A DNA stretch of 64,000 bases from contig DRGL01000043.1 in the NCBI GenBank assembly GCA_011050085.1, positions 1-64,000 on the forward strand, given 5' to 3'. The notes beneath the pieces were generated by a model. The model searched no databases. It had not been told where the DNA came from and was given only the letters and a program-made list of their open reading frames with translations. Positions 16,890-26,934 of this stretch are shown here, piece by piece (position 1 is the first letter of the stretch; every line of letters begins with the position of its first letter). Both the position numbers and the translations under genes were made by a program. The DNA comes from Pricia antarctica. Lineage in GTDB: Bacteria > Bacteroidota > Bacteroidia > Flavobacteriales > Flavobacteriaceae.

Positions 16890-17723
16890 CTATTCAACAT
16901 CCCTTCTTTTCTGCGCAACGAACCAATCGTAAAGAGTTTCGGTATCGTAGGCCTGTATCCAAGAATCGTGACCTACCCCTTTATATCTGGTAAAGCGCAC
17001 ATCATAACCCATCTCCCGTAATTTTTTGACCATGGTATCGGATTCCGAAATTGGAATGGACTCGTCTTCTATGCCGTGGAATACCCAAATCGGCATTTTC
17101 TTATCGATCCACGAGGCATAAGGATAGGGAGTCATACCGCAAACGACTGCCATAGCCGCAAAAGTTTCAGGGTACTGTACGGCCATTTCCCATGCGGCAC
17201 CGCCCCCTCTGCTCAAACCCGTAAGATAAATGCGGGATGGGTCTACGTTGTTGTTAGCAACGATAGTGTCAAGCAATTGTTTAACAGCGCGGGTATCCCA
17301 CCACATCTTTTTATGTGGATTTTGTGGTGCCAGTATTAAAAAAGGAAATTTCTTGCCACGAGCGATTAATTTAGGAGGTCCGTTGCGGCGGACCTTAACT
17401 AGACTATCACCGGATTCCCCACCACCGTGCAAAAATAATAATAAGGGGAATTTTTTTTCGGACTTAATAATTTCATCCTTGTTATCTGAAGTATCCGTCT
17501 TATTTAAGGTATCCTTTTCGTCGCCATTTCTAACATCCTCTTCACTACCTTCATCCAAAGCAATATCCTCATAATCCTCTGGATAGTACAAATAATAACT
17601 GTACGTATCCTTAAGAACCGTTTCTTGCTCGGCATCTATCAATCTATATTTCGATTGGGCCGAACAGCCTTGAAATAGTAACCCAATCATCAGCAAAAGC
17701 CCTATTCTTTGGAAAATTAGCAT
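16890..17723 (-). CDS. Alpha/beta-hydrolase lipoprotein (esterase/PHB-depolymerase-like)
   Basis: The 277-residue protein begins with a lipoprotein signal (RIGLLLMIGLLFQGC), placing it at the cell envelope. The hydrolase fold shows the oxyanion-loop motif LFLHGGGESGD, the nucleophile elbow GLSRGGGAAWE, an acid in FHGIEDESIP and the final His in GVGHDSW, so the catalytic triad is complete. A low-complexity acidic insert of about 35 residues (DEGSEEDVRNGDEKDTLNK and on) sits between the first strand and the oxyanion loop. The substrate may be a carbohydrate ester or peptide; this cannot be decided here. Confidence 0.88.
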   Translation of the reverse strand: MLIFQRIGLLLMIGLLFQGCSAQSKYRLIDAEQETVLKDTYSYYLYYPEDYEDIALDEGSEEDVRNGDEKDTLNKTDTSDNKDEIIKSEKKFPLLLFLHGGGESGDSLVKVRRNGPPKLIARGKKFPFLILAPQNPHKKMWWDTRAVKQLLDTIVANNNVDPSRIYLTGLSRGGGAAWEMAVQYPETFAAMAVVCGMTPYPYASWIDKKMPIWVFHGIEDESIPISESDTMVKKLREMGYDVRFTRYKGVGHDSWIQAYDTETLYDWFVAQKRRDVE

Positions 17724-17791
17724 ACCTAAATTTAAGCTGTAAAGATATCAATTAATGACTATGGAAAATGTTACGCATGAAGTTAGTCCAT

Positions 17792-17818
17792 AAAAAAAGG
17801 ATGCCCAAAGGGACATCC
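17792..17818 (-). terminator. Terminator after the giant surface-protein gene
   Basis: GGATGCCC and GGGACATCC pair with one bulge around AAA. On the minus strand the stem is followed by seven T, about 30 bases after the stop of the 2975-residue gene. Confidence 0.75.
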
Positions 17819-17847
17819 GATTCTATAAAATTCAAAATAAGTAATTC

Positions 17848-20800
17848 CTAACGATAAAGTGTAAAGTGGCCTACATATCGAGTAGAACGCTTGTCGTTCT
17901 GGTTGACAACGTACCAGTAATCACCCGATGGCAATTCTTTGCCGTCGTATAATCCGTCCCATTTACTAACCTGGTCGAGTTCGGCCACTACCCTACCGTA
18001 ACGATCGTAAATAATCACTTCGATATTGGGGAAGAACTCTCTGTTTTTAGGCGACCAAAAATCGTTCTCATTGTCACCGTTAGGGGTGAAGAACTGTGGT
18101 AGTTCGAGCATTCCGGTAAATTCAAAGGGAATGCTGGCCACGGCAACGCAGCCGTTTTGATCTACTACACGCACTTCTACCATACCGCTTTCGGTGGTTG
18201 TGTAAACATTTTCATCGCCATAGGATTCTCCGTTGAAAAAATACTCATAGCCTCCGAATCCGCCACCCGCAATCGCCGTCAGTTCGTTCGGACCGGTTTT
18301 CTGGGCTTCTAAAGTCAAGGGCTCATAAGCCTCTATCGTAAATTCCACGGTGTTGGTACATCCGTTCTCGTGGTAGATATACACGATGTGTTCACCGGCA
18401 GGCAAATCGCCCCAAGCACGTTCCGTGGTAGCGATAGCGGTAACTGCATCGGAGGGGTTGATAGGATCCAAGGCAAACAAAATTTCCGATATACGGGTAT
18501 TATCCTCTAATTCGACTCGTGCCGTGCTGTTCGGAAAAATAACCTCACAACCATATTGAACAATCGGCTCTGCAGTTAGATCGACACCGATTTCAATCGG
18601 AACCTCAACGAAAGTACCGCACATATTCGCATCTTGAACAAACACAATATAGCTTACGCCCCCGGCCAAATTCTGAAAAATTAAATTATCGTTTCTTAGA
18701 AAAACTTCGGTTCCGTCTGACGTGGGGCCTATTAGTCTAGTCTGGTAATATTCGACCGGATTCATTGGATCGGTATTGTCAACAAAAGGCGTTCCTCCCT
18801 CAATGAACAGCTGTGCAGAACCATCGGCGGCGGCAATACAGGTTTCAGGGTTCGTAGTAACGTCCGTTACCGAAAGCTCTTCGGGCGTCTCGACGTATAT
18901 TTCGAAAGTTTGTGGACAGCCTTCCGCATCTTGTGCCAAAACAATGTAACCCGGACCATCGCCAAACGGTCTTGGAGCTAAATCTGTAAAGGTATATGTC
19001 ATCGGATTATCGGGGTCACTAAAGAACTCGCTCAAGTTGGGTTCGATCGAAAATTTCACCAATCCAGGGGTTGCACTGGTTACATTCATCGTAATGGTAC
19101 CGTCACTTTCACCGAAACATGTGGTTGGAGTTGCGCTTTGTGTAATAATTACGGGTGCTGCGGGCGCAATGGTAAAAGGACCTTGAACGACACCACAGTT
19201 TTGGCGACTTATAACGGATATCCAATAATCACCTGCATCTAGGTTTTCAAAAGTTCCAAAATCCTGCATGGCACGGTTCTCATACGTTGTTAATGGTAAG
19301 GCCGCGAAAGCATCCGCTCCCGGGTCGGAATCATAGACCCGGAACTCATATATTCCTGTACCACCTGTAGCAATAGCTTCAATTCTACCATCCACTTCAT
19401 AGGCACATGAAACGTCAAAAGTCGGGGACGTAGGTTCCAGAACCAGAGGTTCAGCCTCGGTTATGGTGATACCCCGTGTTTTTCGCGCCAAACAAGATGT
19501 TGAAGTACCATTTCTTCGGACTTCATAGCGATACGATTCATTGACCGTTCCAGGGATATCCCTTTTAACCGGTAATCCGTTGGCATCAATCTCATCAACC
19601 GGAAGCCACACGATACTTGGGTCTCCAGGTGGAACGTACATGGGATGTGTATCAGGATAAATGCGTCGATACTCATATGTACCCCCCTGCGGATTGTTTA
19701 CCCGAATCAACATAGTTGCGATATTACCGCATGCGGGAACAGAAGTCTGAATCAAGGCAGGTTCAATTGCCGGAGGTGGAACGACTTGAATCGGAACCGT
19801 AAACGATTGGCAATTCAATGTGGATACAATCTCTATGGCATACCATCCACCGGAAATAACACCCGTTCCGGCCGAACCTTCAAACTCCGGTTCGTTCTGC
19901 TGACCCGTAGTCGAAATTATATTAGCAGGATCAGTCAAATCTAAAGCTCCCGGGTTTGCGGGGTCTAAATTAGTTGGATCAATACGTAACAGTCGATATT
20001 GATAACCACCCCCTGATACGCCTCCGATAGCTCCTGGGTTTGTGGTGCCCGGTTCTACGGCCACGATAACGGCATCATTTCCGCTAGGACATTCCAACTG
20101 CCTATCAATCCTAGCTTCGGCTTCTATAGGGTCCACTGGATTTAGAATTACGGTTTCGGAATGTTCACACGCTTCGATATCGCGAACAGTTACCCGATAG
20201 TTCCCGCTAGAAAGTCCGGTAAATCGGTTGTTGCTTCCATTAGATGCAAAAGTGGCATATGCAGCACTGGTAGAAGGCACGTAATTACTGCCGTCGAAAT
20301 ATTCCAACCTATAGACATACGGAGAATTGTCCCAACCTCCTGTGGTATTGGCAACGATCTCGCCCAAGTCATTGTTACAGCCCACCCGACCTATTTCCTC
20401 TAAAGTTGTTATGCGTAATTGTTCGCTAGGGGTGTCAATAAATGAAGCGTTACTGAAAATATTACAGGCAGTAACTGTCTTATTACTTTCATGGATGACA
20501 ACCCTTAAATTGCCCGTTGGGAGACCCGTAATCGTTGCCGGATTTCCTGCGGATGAAATATCGATTGTTCCTGAAGAATTTCCAGCAACAGGAGTGCCAA
20601 AAGCTCCACCGGAAAATCCGGGGTCGGCCGCATCATAAACGATATAATCGTAAATACCGGAGAAACCTACCAAACTAGCCAAATTGGTTATCTCAATCTC
20701 GAGAATACCATCTGTTGCTCCGAGACATCCTACCGGCTCGTTCTGGCGGATGGTTGCGGTAGGCAAAACCGGCTCCGTTACGATATACGGCTCCAAAGGA

Positions 20801-23800
20801 TAGGTACAGCCGGCCACATCATTAATTTGTAGGCGGTATTCCCCAGCAACTTGTGGTAGATCGAACTCCACAACACTAGTACCCGAAACATCGGTTACCG
20901 GAGATACCGAAGAACCTTGGTCTTGTATGATAAAATTGCTTGAATTTGTAACAGTTATCCGTATACGTTCTGGCAGTTCACAATCCATCGCACGAACTTG
21001 TGTGATGGTCGCCGTTACGTCGTTCGGTGCCAAAATTGTTATTGTAGCGTTAGATTCACAACCATTATCGTCTATGGCGTACACAGTTATCGTTTGGTCG
21101 GTACCGTTATCGACAATCAAGAAATCGGGACTGGCCTGATAGCTATCCGTAGCATCGATTTTATAGCCATACGGACCGCCGTTGCCTATATCGGCCCCTG
21201 AATTCGCAATAGTGGTTCTTATAAATGTAGTGCTATATTGATTGGCATTGGGATTACACACCAACGGATCGGCACTAACTTCAATTCCAAATACAGGCGG
21301 ATCAATAATGGTTACTTCCTCGCGATCATAACAGTTTCTATCGGTCACTACTTCGACTACGTATATACCCGGACCCAAATTTTCGAAAGCACCGGAAACA
21401 TTATTGTCAATTCGAGATGTCACATCATAATTCGATGGCATGGATGCTAGGTCGCTATTATATAAATTATATTCTTTGATTGTTGGATTGTTATCCGGTA
21501 CAGGATCAACAATCAACGACACACCAATACTACCATCATTTAGACCATTACAGGATATATTAGTGGCGCCGGTATCATCAATATCAGGTTGGATGGGTTG
21601 AGATCGAAAAATTCCATCGACTATAAAAGTACAAGGGCCGACCGGTGAACCACCTGTGACAACCTGGTCTTCTACTTCAACTTCATAATCGCCTGGGGGA
21701 AGGTTCGTAAAATCAACCGTAAAATTATGGATACTATCATCGCCATCGTCAAGAATGCTTCTAGAAATTGGATTTCCAAGAAAATCTACCCCAGATAGTA
21801 CATAATTGAAATTCCCACTACCACCATTTGCAGTAATACGGATAGTACCATCGGGGTTTTCGCAATTCGGACCTATGCCAATGAAATCTCCTGAGGCCGA
21901 AAGTACTTGAAAGACTTCTGCAACAGTATCAATATCACAACCATTCGCGTCGATGATGTGCACCGGATAGCGGCCAATGCTTCCTACGTTAAAAGTAGCT
22001 TGGGTCGGAACTCCAGGTGTGTAAACTGGCGTTTGGGTTATCCCGTTTAGGGTAAAAGTAGGGGTATCGATATCACCCGGCATTTCGATAGTGATGTCCC
22101 ATCCGGTAGGGGGTGGTGTAACATCACACTGGTTGTTTACCATTATGGTCGGCTCGGGCAAATCTGGATTGAGTTGAATCATTGCTGCAGATGTTGTAGC
22201 CGGACATCCAGCGCCATCCAAAACCCAAATATCATAAATGACACCGGTCAAGGAACCTGCCAAAGCCTGAGTTGGGGATGAATCAAAGTCGGATAGCGGT
22301 GGAATATTACCAAGAGGAAGCGTTCCCTGTTCAATAAAGGCATATTCATACGGAGCAGTTCCGCCATTGGCCCGTACCGTAATTTGGCCTAATGCATTAC
22401 AGTTGGCATTCTGGTTCTCGATAATATCGACGCGCGGTAAATTTAATATCGCTTCGCCTTCATCACCACCACTACAACTTGGTGCAGCAGAATCGACTAC
22501 AGAAACGCCATAACGACCAGCAGGAACGGATAAATCGGCTGCCAAGGTCAACAATGAGGATCCAGTAACGTTATAAACGACAGTACCATCATTTAAATTC
22601 GTAATTATCACATCGAAAGGCGCAGTGCCTGATGTAATATTATAATTGACTCCAACATTACCATTTCTACAGGTAAGACCATCGACCAAAATGTCAACGT
22701 CTATTCCCGGGCTATCCGGCAAGGTAATCACCTCTTCATAGGTACAACCCGTTGTGGTATCGCGAACCTCAACCGTATAGGAAACGCCAAAAAGCAAGTT
22801 ATTAAAACAGTGCCTAGTTGGTGTATTGTTCGGGTTTTGAAAAGGGGATGATGGAGATGTAACTAATCGTATCTCATAATTGCCGGAACCATTGACAATG
22901 TCAACACAAATCGTAGTGCCTCCAGGAGTACAAACAACCGGTGCGGGAGGAAGATCTGGAATAATGTCAAGGTTGGTCGTATCAATAAACAAATCCTCTT
23001 GATCGATACATCCTCTTGAATCAACCACGATAACCTGATAATTACCAGGCACAAGACTAGGGTCTTCTATAGCTAAGGGCAAATCTCCCGGAGCCACATT
23101 AGTTAAGGTTATAAAACTATTTCCAAAGTTATCTTCAATGGTGATCGTGTAATTTGGAACTCCTGGGGATAACATTGGATTGATAGTAACACCACCGGAT
23201 AGATTTCCAGTACTACAAGTAGCATCAATGGGTGTAATGCTAGCATCTACAGCGGCGATAGGGTCGGTAATCACCTCAATTCTTGTCACAGGAGAGGTGA
23301 CACAATCCCGCGCATCTTTGACTACGTATTCATAAAACCCTGCAGCTAATCCGGAATAGATGTTCTGCGATGAGAACGAATACGTGTTCGTCGGATCAGG
23401 ATTGTTCGGGTCAGCGACAAGAACGCCTGGCGAAGGTGCCGGGGCAAAGACCACTTCGAAAGGCGGAACACCGGACGAAACCGTAGGTATTATTTCAACA
23501 AAACCACTGTTTGGGTCACCACAACTTGGGCCGACTATTCTATGGGTCGCGTCAATATTTGTAGGTTGTTCAAAGGTAATCGGTGCTGAAACAATACTAC
23601 ACCCATTAGTATCGGTAACGGTGACCCTATAATTACCATCGGCACTAAACGGAACTGTATATTGAAAGACACCTGAAGGCAAAGGCACACCACTATGACC
23701 CGTAACGGGAGCATAAGGACTGAACGGTGTGGCTGATTCAAATTCTATGGTATATGAAGTGGCTGACAAGTTCGAAATATCGCCCCCACTAATTGAAATC

Positions 23801-26775
23801 TCCATTTCACCATCATTTCCACAAGGAATTTCGCTCGTGACATCTAAATTAACCTGTATCTGGGGAGGTATTCTAACTGTAGGAAGTGATGCCGAACAGT
23901 TGGCATCGTCGACCACTTCAATAATATAATTTCCAGGAAACAAATTTGTAAAAGTAAATGTACCCACGGTACCCGGGGTCTGTAATGGTCCACCATTGAT
24001 ACGATAGCGATGTGTAGATAAGGCGGCCGTACCGGCACCCGAAGTCACGGTTATTTCACCATCATTGGTTGCTGAATAGCAATAGTCTGCCGTATCTAGG
24101 GTAATGGTAGGTGCATTGACGTTTGAAAGGGTGAATCGTGTTTCAGCGGTACAACCTTCAGAATCAATCACGGTAAGTATATATTCACCTTCAACGGTCA
24201 AGTTGCTAAAGGTTCGTCCTGTTTTCGGACCTTGAACGGTAGTGGACGGCGAAGGCCAAGTCAACTGGTATCGGTAACCTCCAAAACCATCAAGCCCAGT
24301 GGCCTGAACTCTACCAACATTACCATTTTGACAACTCATAGCCGTTACATTACCTGTAATACTTAAGGGGTTTGCAGGTTCAACCACATCGAACGAAGCG
24401 GCTGAAATACAATTCGTATCGTTATCCGTAACCGAAATTTCATAAGTACCGGCACCAAGACCCGTAATTACAATTTCAAAATTAGTTTCTCCAGTGCCGG
24501 AAGACTGTGTTACCGGTGGGCCGACCGTTGGCGTATAGGTTATTACATAATCATAATCAGTGTCAAACCCATCCACCAAAAAAGCACCGGTACCGTCAGT
24601 AGCGGTGGGACATACTCTTCTATCACCACCTGATTTTACCTGGGCCCTGATAGAACTAAATCCGCCGGTAGTGAAATTTTCGGTGTAGGTACAACCGTTG
24701 GCATCGGTAATTTGGAATTGATAGAACGTATCCAGATCCAAACCGGGGAAAACGTTACTAGGCTGCGCAGGCGGTAATGTAGTCGTCGGACTTGAGGAAA
24801 TAATTTCGTATTGGGCCACAGCAAAAGAACTCGGCTGCACATCAATAGTTACCCGACTGGTTCCCGAAGCACAGTCCAGATCATCTTGAATAAAAATAAC
24901 GTTGGTCGGTGGTACCGGTTCCGTTACTGTTATTGGGGCAAGAGCCTGATAACATCCGGCGTCATCCCGAACATAAGGTATATAAGTAGACCCAGGTGTC
25001 AATCCTCCAAAAGTCAGTCCTGTTTGGTATGTTACGTTGTCAACACTATACATATACCCAAATCCCGAACCACCGGTGGCCGTAACGAATTCTATAATTC
25101 CCTCGCCATTTCCACAGGTATAATCCTGAATTAAACTTGCAGAACTGCTTAAACCGCCCGCCGAGGTGACCGTCACGGCCGGCAAGGCCAATGTACACGT
25201 AAAGGCTCCCTGTGTATAGCGAACCTCAACAATGGAATACGTAGCGTCAGGTACAGGAATGGTCGATGAACTGGTAAAGGGATCCCCTGCGGTGTTGGTT
25301 GCCCTAAATTCCAAATTAAACCCTCTTGGATTTGTCACATTGAATGCCACTTTTCCACCCCCGTTCGTACAAGTGCCAACTATATCGGTCGCCGTAACAT
25401 CAGGCGGGGACAGTTCGGCCACGTATTCCGATTTCTCGGCCGTACAACCTTGATCATCTTCAATAAAAAAGGTATATGTACCTGGAGTGAAAACTGTATA
25501 CGGTCTAGTTCCAGAAAAGAATCCCGGACCGGAATCGCCTCCATCACTCACGGTATATCGATAACTACCGGAACCGCCCGTTGGCGTAACGTCGATATCT
25601 ATACTGGTAATGTCAGCGCAACCGAAACTCATACCATTTGTGTCGGTAATTACGGTAATCGGATCTAATCCTGTACCTACCTCTATTGGGTTTCCACTTG
25701 TATCGGTATCCTGAATCGGAGCAGCGATACCATTTGGGATGTCTTCCTTACAATCGTTAGTCTCAACTTGAACGGCATAGGTTCCTTCACTTACAGCTCC
25801 GAACGTATATGAATTACTGGATATGGTAGAAGTAAATTCAATCTCTGCACCATTCTCATCCAATAAGGTGTAGACATAAGGACCCGGAACTGCGGAATTT
25901 ACGGTAGCCGTTATCGTACCATTTTCTCCACTACATACGGGATTGGTAAACGTTACCTCTATCGCGATATCTACAGCTTCTATTTGAATGGGATCTAAGA
26001 GATATTCACAAACCGACCCCCCGATATTCAAACGGGCCTGAACTTGATATGAACCTGGATTAAGGTTCGAAAAAATGGAGGAAGACCCATAAGGTCCGAA
26101 TGGATTAGAGCCTTGTCTAACACGAAACTGATAGCTATTGGGTAGACCCGTTATTTCGATACGCCCTGGATTGTTACAGACAAAATTCTTCTTCAGAACG
26201 TCATACTCTATAGTACTTTTTACGACTTCGAAATAATACACTACGCCGTCGGCCAATACCCTATATTCAGCACCCGTACTGGCAGGTACAGATGATGCGT
26301 TCAATAAGAAGGTCTGATTCGGAGAGACTTGACTATAATTGGAAGGATTCGTATTCGGACACTCGGCATTGGTATTTGGTGCTGTACCGTCTAGAATTTC
26401 CCAAGATACCGTTGTGTAAGGTCCACCAGATAAGGATATGGTTCGATTATCGGAATCTCCACAGAGAATGAAACGGGCTATTGAACGACCATCGGCACTA
26501 CATACTACGACGTCATCGGCCCCTTGAATTGGGGTCATAAGTATTGGTGCGACCGCTTTACCAGTGACACCTGACTTGGTATTTAAAGTCTTTTTACTTT
26601 CGGCTATTGTAGTCGACTTAGCGTCTTCTTCTATGGATGCTATATCTACTATAACAGAGGCAACTTCTGTAAGGATAATGTGAACCTTATTTTTTGCAAT
26701 TGCCGTTGTACCGATGACAGAAAAAATCAGCAAAACAAAAGCATACAAAAGATGCCGTGGGTTTTTTGGAAGCAT
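17848..26775 (-). CDS. Giant repeat-rich surface protein with T9SS type B sorting domain (SprB-like repeats)
   Basis: The 2975-residue protein has an N-terminal signal peptide (HLLYAFVLLIFSVIGTTAIA). By eye I count about 29 diverged units of roughly 95 residues, each starting with a Cys before a gly-rich strand (CxxNGxIxITATGGTGxYxY), containing GxYxVxVxDxxGC and ending in ITVxE-like strands. This resembles the SprB repeat of gliding adhesins. The last 85 residues (FFTPNGDNENDFWSP, VIIYDRYGRVVAEL, WDGLYDGKELPSGDYWYVV) are the type B sorting domain (CHU-C/gliding-motility C-terminal), which directs T9SS export and surface attachment. The roles open to it are adhesion or gliding. No carbohydrate-binding or catalytic domain is visible. 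The many short ORFs over it are shadows. Confidence 0.93.
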   Translation of the reverse strand: MLPKNPRHLLYAFVLLIFSVIGTTAIAKNKVHIILTEVASVIVDIASIEEDAKSTTIAESKKTLNTKSGVTGKAVAPILMTPIQGADDVVVCSADGRSIARFILCGDSDNRTISLSGGPYTTVSWEILDGTAPNTNAECPNTNPSNYSQVSPNQTFLLNASSVPASTGAEYRVLADGVVYYFEVVKSTIEYDVLKKNFVCNNPGRIEITGLPNSYQFRVRQGSNPFGPYGSSSIFSNLNPGSYQVQARLNIGGSVCEYLLDPIQIEAVDIAIEVTFTNPVCSGENGTITATVNSAVPGPYVYTLLDENGAEIEFTSTISSNSYTFGAVSEGTYAVQVETNDCKEDIPNGIAAPIQDTDTSGNPIEVGTGLDPITVITDTNGMSFGCADITSIDIDVTPTGGSGSYRYTVSDGGDSGPGFFSGTRPYTVFTPGTYTFFIEDDQGCTAEKSEYVAELSPPDVTATDIVGTCTNGGGKVAFNVTNPRGFNLEFRATNTAGDPFTSSSTIPVPDATYSIVEVRYTQGAFTCTLALPAVTVTSAGGLSSSASLIQDYTCGNGEGIIEFVTATGGSGFGYMYSVDNVTYQTGLTFGGLTPGSTYIPYVRDDAGCYQALAPITVTEPVPPTNVIFIQDDLDCASGTSRVTIDVQPSSFAVAQYEIISSSPTTTLPPAQPSNVFPGLDLDTFYQFQITDANGCTYTENFTTGGFSSIRAQVKSGGDRRVCPTATDGTGAFLVDGFDTDYDYVITYTPTVGPPVTQSSGTGETNFEIVITGLGAGTYEISVTDNDTNCISAASFDVVEPANPLSITGNVTAMSCQNGNVGRVQATGLDGFGGYRYQLTWPSPSTTVQGPKTGRTFSNLTVEGEYILTVIDSEGCTAETRFTLSNVNAPTITLDTADYCYSATNDGEITVTSGAGTAALSTHRYRINGGPLQTPGTVGTFTFTNLFPGNYIIEVVDDANCSASLPTVRIPPQIQVNLDVTSEIPCGNDGEMEISISGGDISNLSATSYTIEFESATPFSPYAPVTGHSGVPLPSGVFQYTVPFSADGNYRVTVTDTNGCSIVSAPITFEQPTNIDATHRIVGPSCGDPNSGFVEIIPTVSSGVPPFEVVFAPAPSPGVLVADPNNPDPTNTYSFSSQNIYSGLAAGFYEYVVKDARDCVTSPVTRIEVITDPIAAVDASITPIDATCSTGNLSGGVTINPMLSPGVPNYTITIEDNFGNSFITLTNVAPGDLPLAIEDPSLVPGNYQVIVVDSRGCIDQEDLFIDTTNLDIIPDLPPAPVVCTPGGTTICVDIVNGSGNYEIRLVTSPSSPFQNPNNTPTRHCFNNLLFGVSYTVEVRDTTTGCTYEEVITLPDSPGIDVDILVDGLTCRNGNVGVNYNITSGTAPFDVIITNLNDGTVVYNVTGSSLLTLAADLSVPAGRYGVSVVDSAAPSCSGGDEGEAILNLPRVDIIENQNANCNALGQITVRANGGTAPYEYAFIEQGTLPLGNIPPLSDFDSSPTQALAGSLTGVIYDIWVLDGAGCPATTSAAMIQLNPDLPEPTIMVNNQCDVTPPPTGWDITIEMPGDIDTPTFTLNGITQTPVYTPGVPTQATFNVGSIGRYPVHIIDANGCDIDTVAEVFQVLSASGDFIGIGPNCENPDGTIRITANGGSGNFNYVLSGVDFLGNPISRSILDDGDDSIHNFTVDFTNLPPGDYEVEVEDQVVTGGSPVGPCTFIVDGIFRSQPIQPDIDDTGATNISCNGLNDGSIGVSLIVDPVPDNNPTIKEYNLYNSDLASMPSNYDVTSRIDNNVSGAFENLGPGIYVVEVVTDRNCYDREEVTIIDPPVFGIEVSADPLVCNPNANQYSTTFIRTTIANSGADIGNGGPYGYKIDATDSYQASPDFLIVDNGTDQTITVYAIDDNGCESNATITILAPNDVTATITQVRAMDCELPERIRITVTNSSNFIIQDQGSSVSPVTDVSGTSVVEFDLPQVAGEYRLQINDVAGCTYPLEPYIVTEPVLPTATIRQNEPVGCLGATDGILEIEITNLASLVGFSGIYDYIVYDAADPGFSGGAFGTPVAGNSSGTIDISSAGNPATITGLPTGNLRVVIHESNKTVTACNIFSNASFIDTPSEQLRITTLEEIGRVGCNNDLGEIVANTTGGWDNSPYVYRLEYFDGSNYVPSTSAAYATFASNGSNNRFTGLSSGNYRVTVRDIEACEHSETVILNPVDPIEAEARIDRQLECPSGNDAVIVAVEPGTTNPGAIGGVSGGGYQYRLLRIDPTNLDPANPGALDLTDPANIISTTGQQNEPEFEGSAGTGVISGGWYAIEIVSTLNCQSFTVPIQVVPPPAIEPALIQTSVPACGNIATMLIRVNNPQGGTYEYRRIYPDTHPMYVPPGDPSIVWLPVDEIDANGLPVKRDIPGTVNESYRYEVRRNGTSTSCLARKTRGITITEAEPLVLEPTSPTFDVSCAYEVDGRIEAIATGGTGIYEFRVYDSDPGADAFAALPLTTYENRAMQDFGTFENLDAGDYWISVISRQNCGVVQGPFTIAPAAPVIITQSATPTTCFGESDGTITMNVTSATPGLVKFSIEPNLSEFFSDPDNPMTYTFTDLAPRPFGDGPGYIVLAQDAEGCPQTFEIYVETPEELSVTDVTTNPETCIAAADGSAQLFIEGGTPFVDNTDPMNPVEYYQTRLIGPTSDGTEVFLRNDNLIFQNLAGGVSYIVFVQDANMCGTFVEVPIEIGVDLTAEPIVQYGCEVIFPNSTARVELEDNTRISEILFALDPINPSDAVTAIATTERAWGDLPAGEHIVYIYHENGCTNTVEFTIEAYEPLTLEAQKTGPNELTAIAGGGFGGYEYFFNGESYGDENVYTTTESGMVEVRVVDQNGCVAVASIPFEFTGMLELPQFFTPNGDNENDFWSPKNREFFPNIEVIIYDRYGRVVAELDQVSKWDGLYDGKELPSGDYWYVVNQNDKRSTRYVGHFTLYR

Positions 26776-26934
26776 AGGTTAAGTCGTATTTGGGCAAGAA
26801 AGGCCGCCATTTGGGAAGCGACATATTCTTCGTGTAATTCTATATACTTATAAAAATCTGTTTATCTTTAGCAGGTAGCTTCAGAATGAAATACACCTTC
26901 GGCTACCTAGAATATTATCATTTAACGTAAAATC

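Noticed and set aside
18000-26700. Many short plus- and minus-strand ORFs (for example 20327-20638, 23360-23632, 24811-25134)
   Set aside because: All are shadows of the single 2975-residue reading frame, which has continuous repeat structure.
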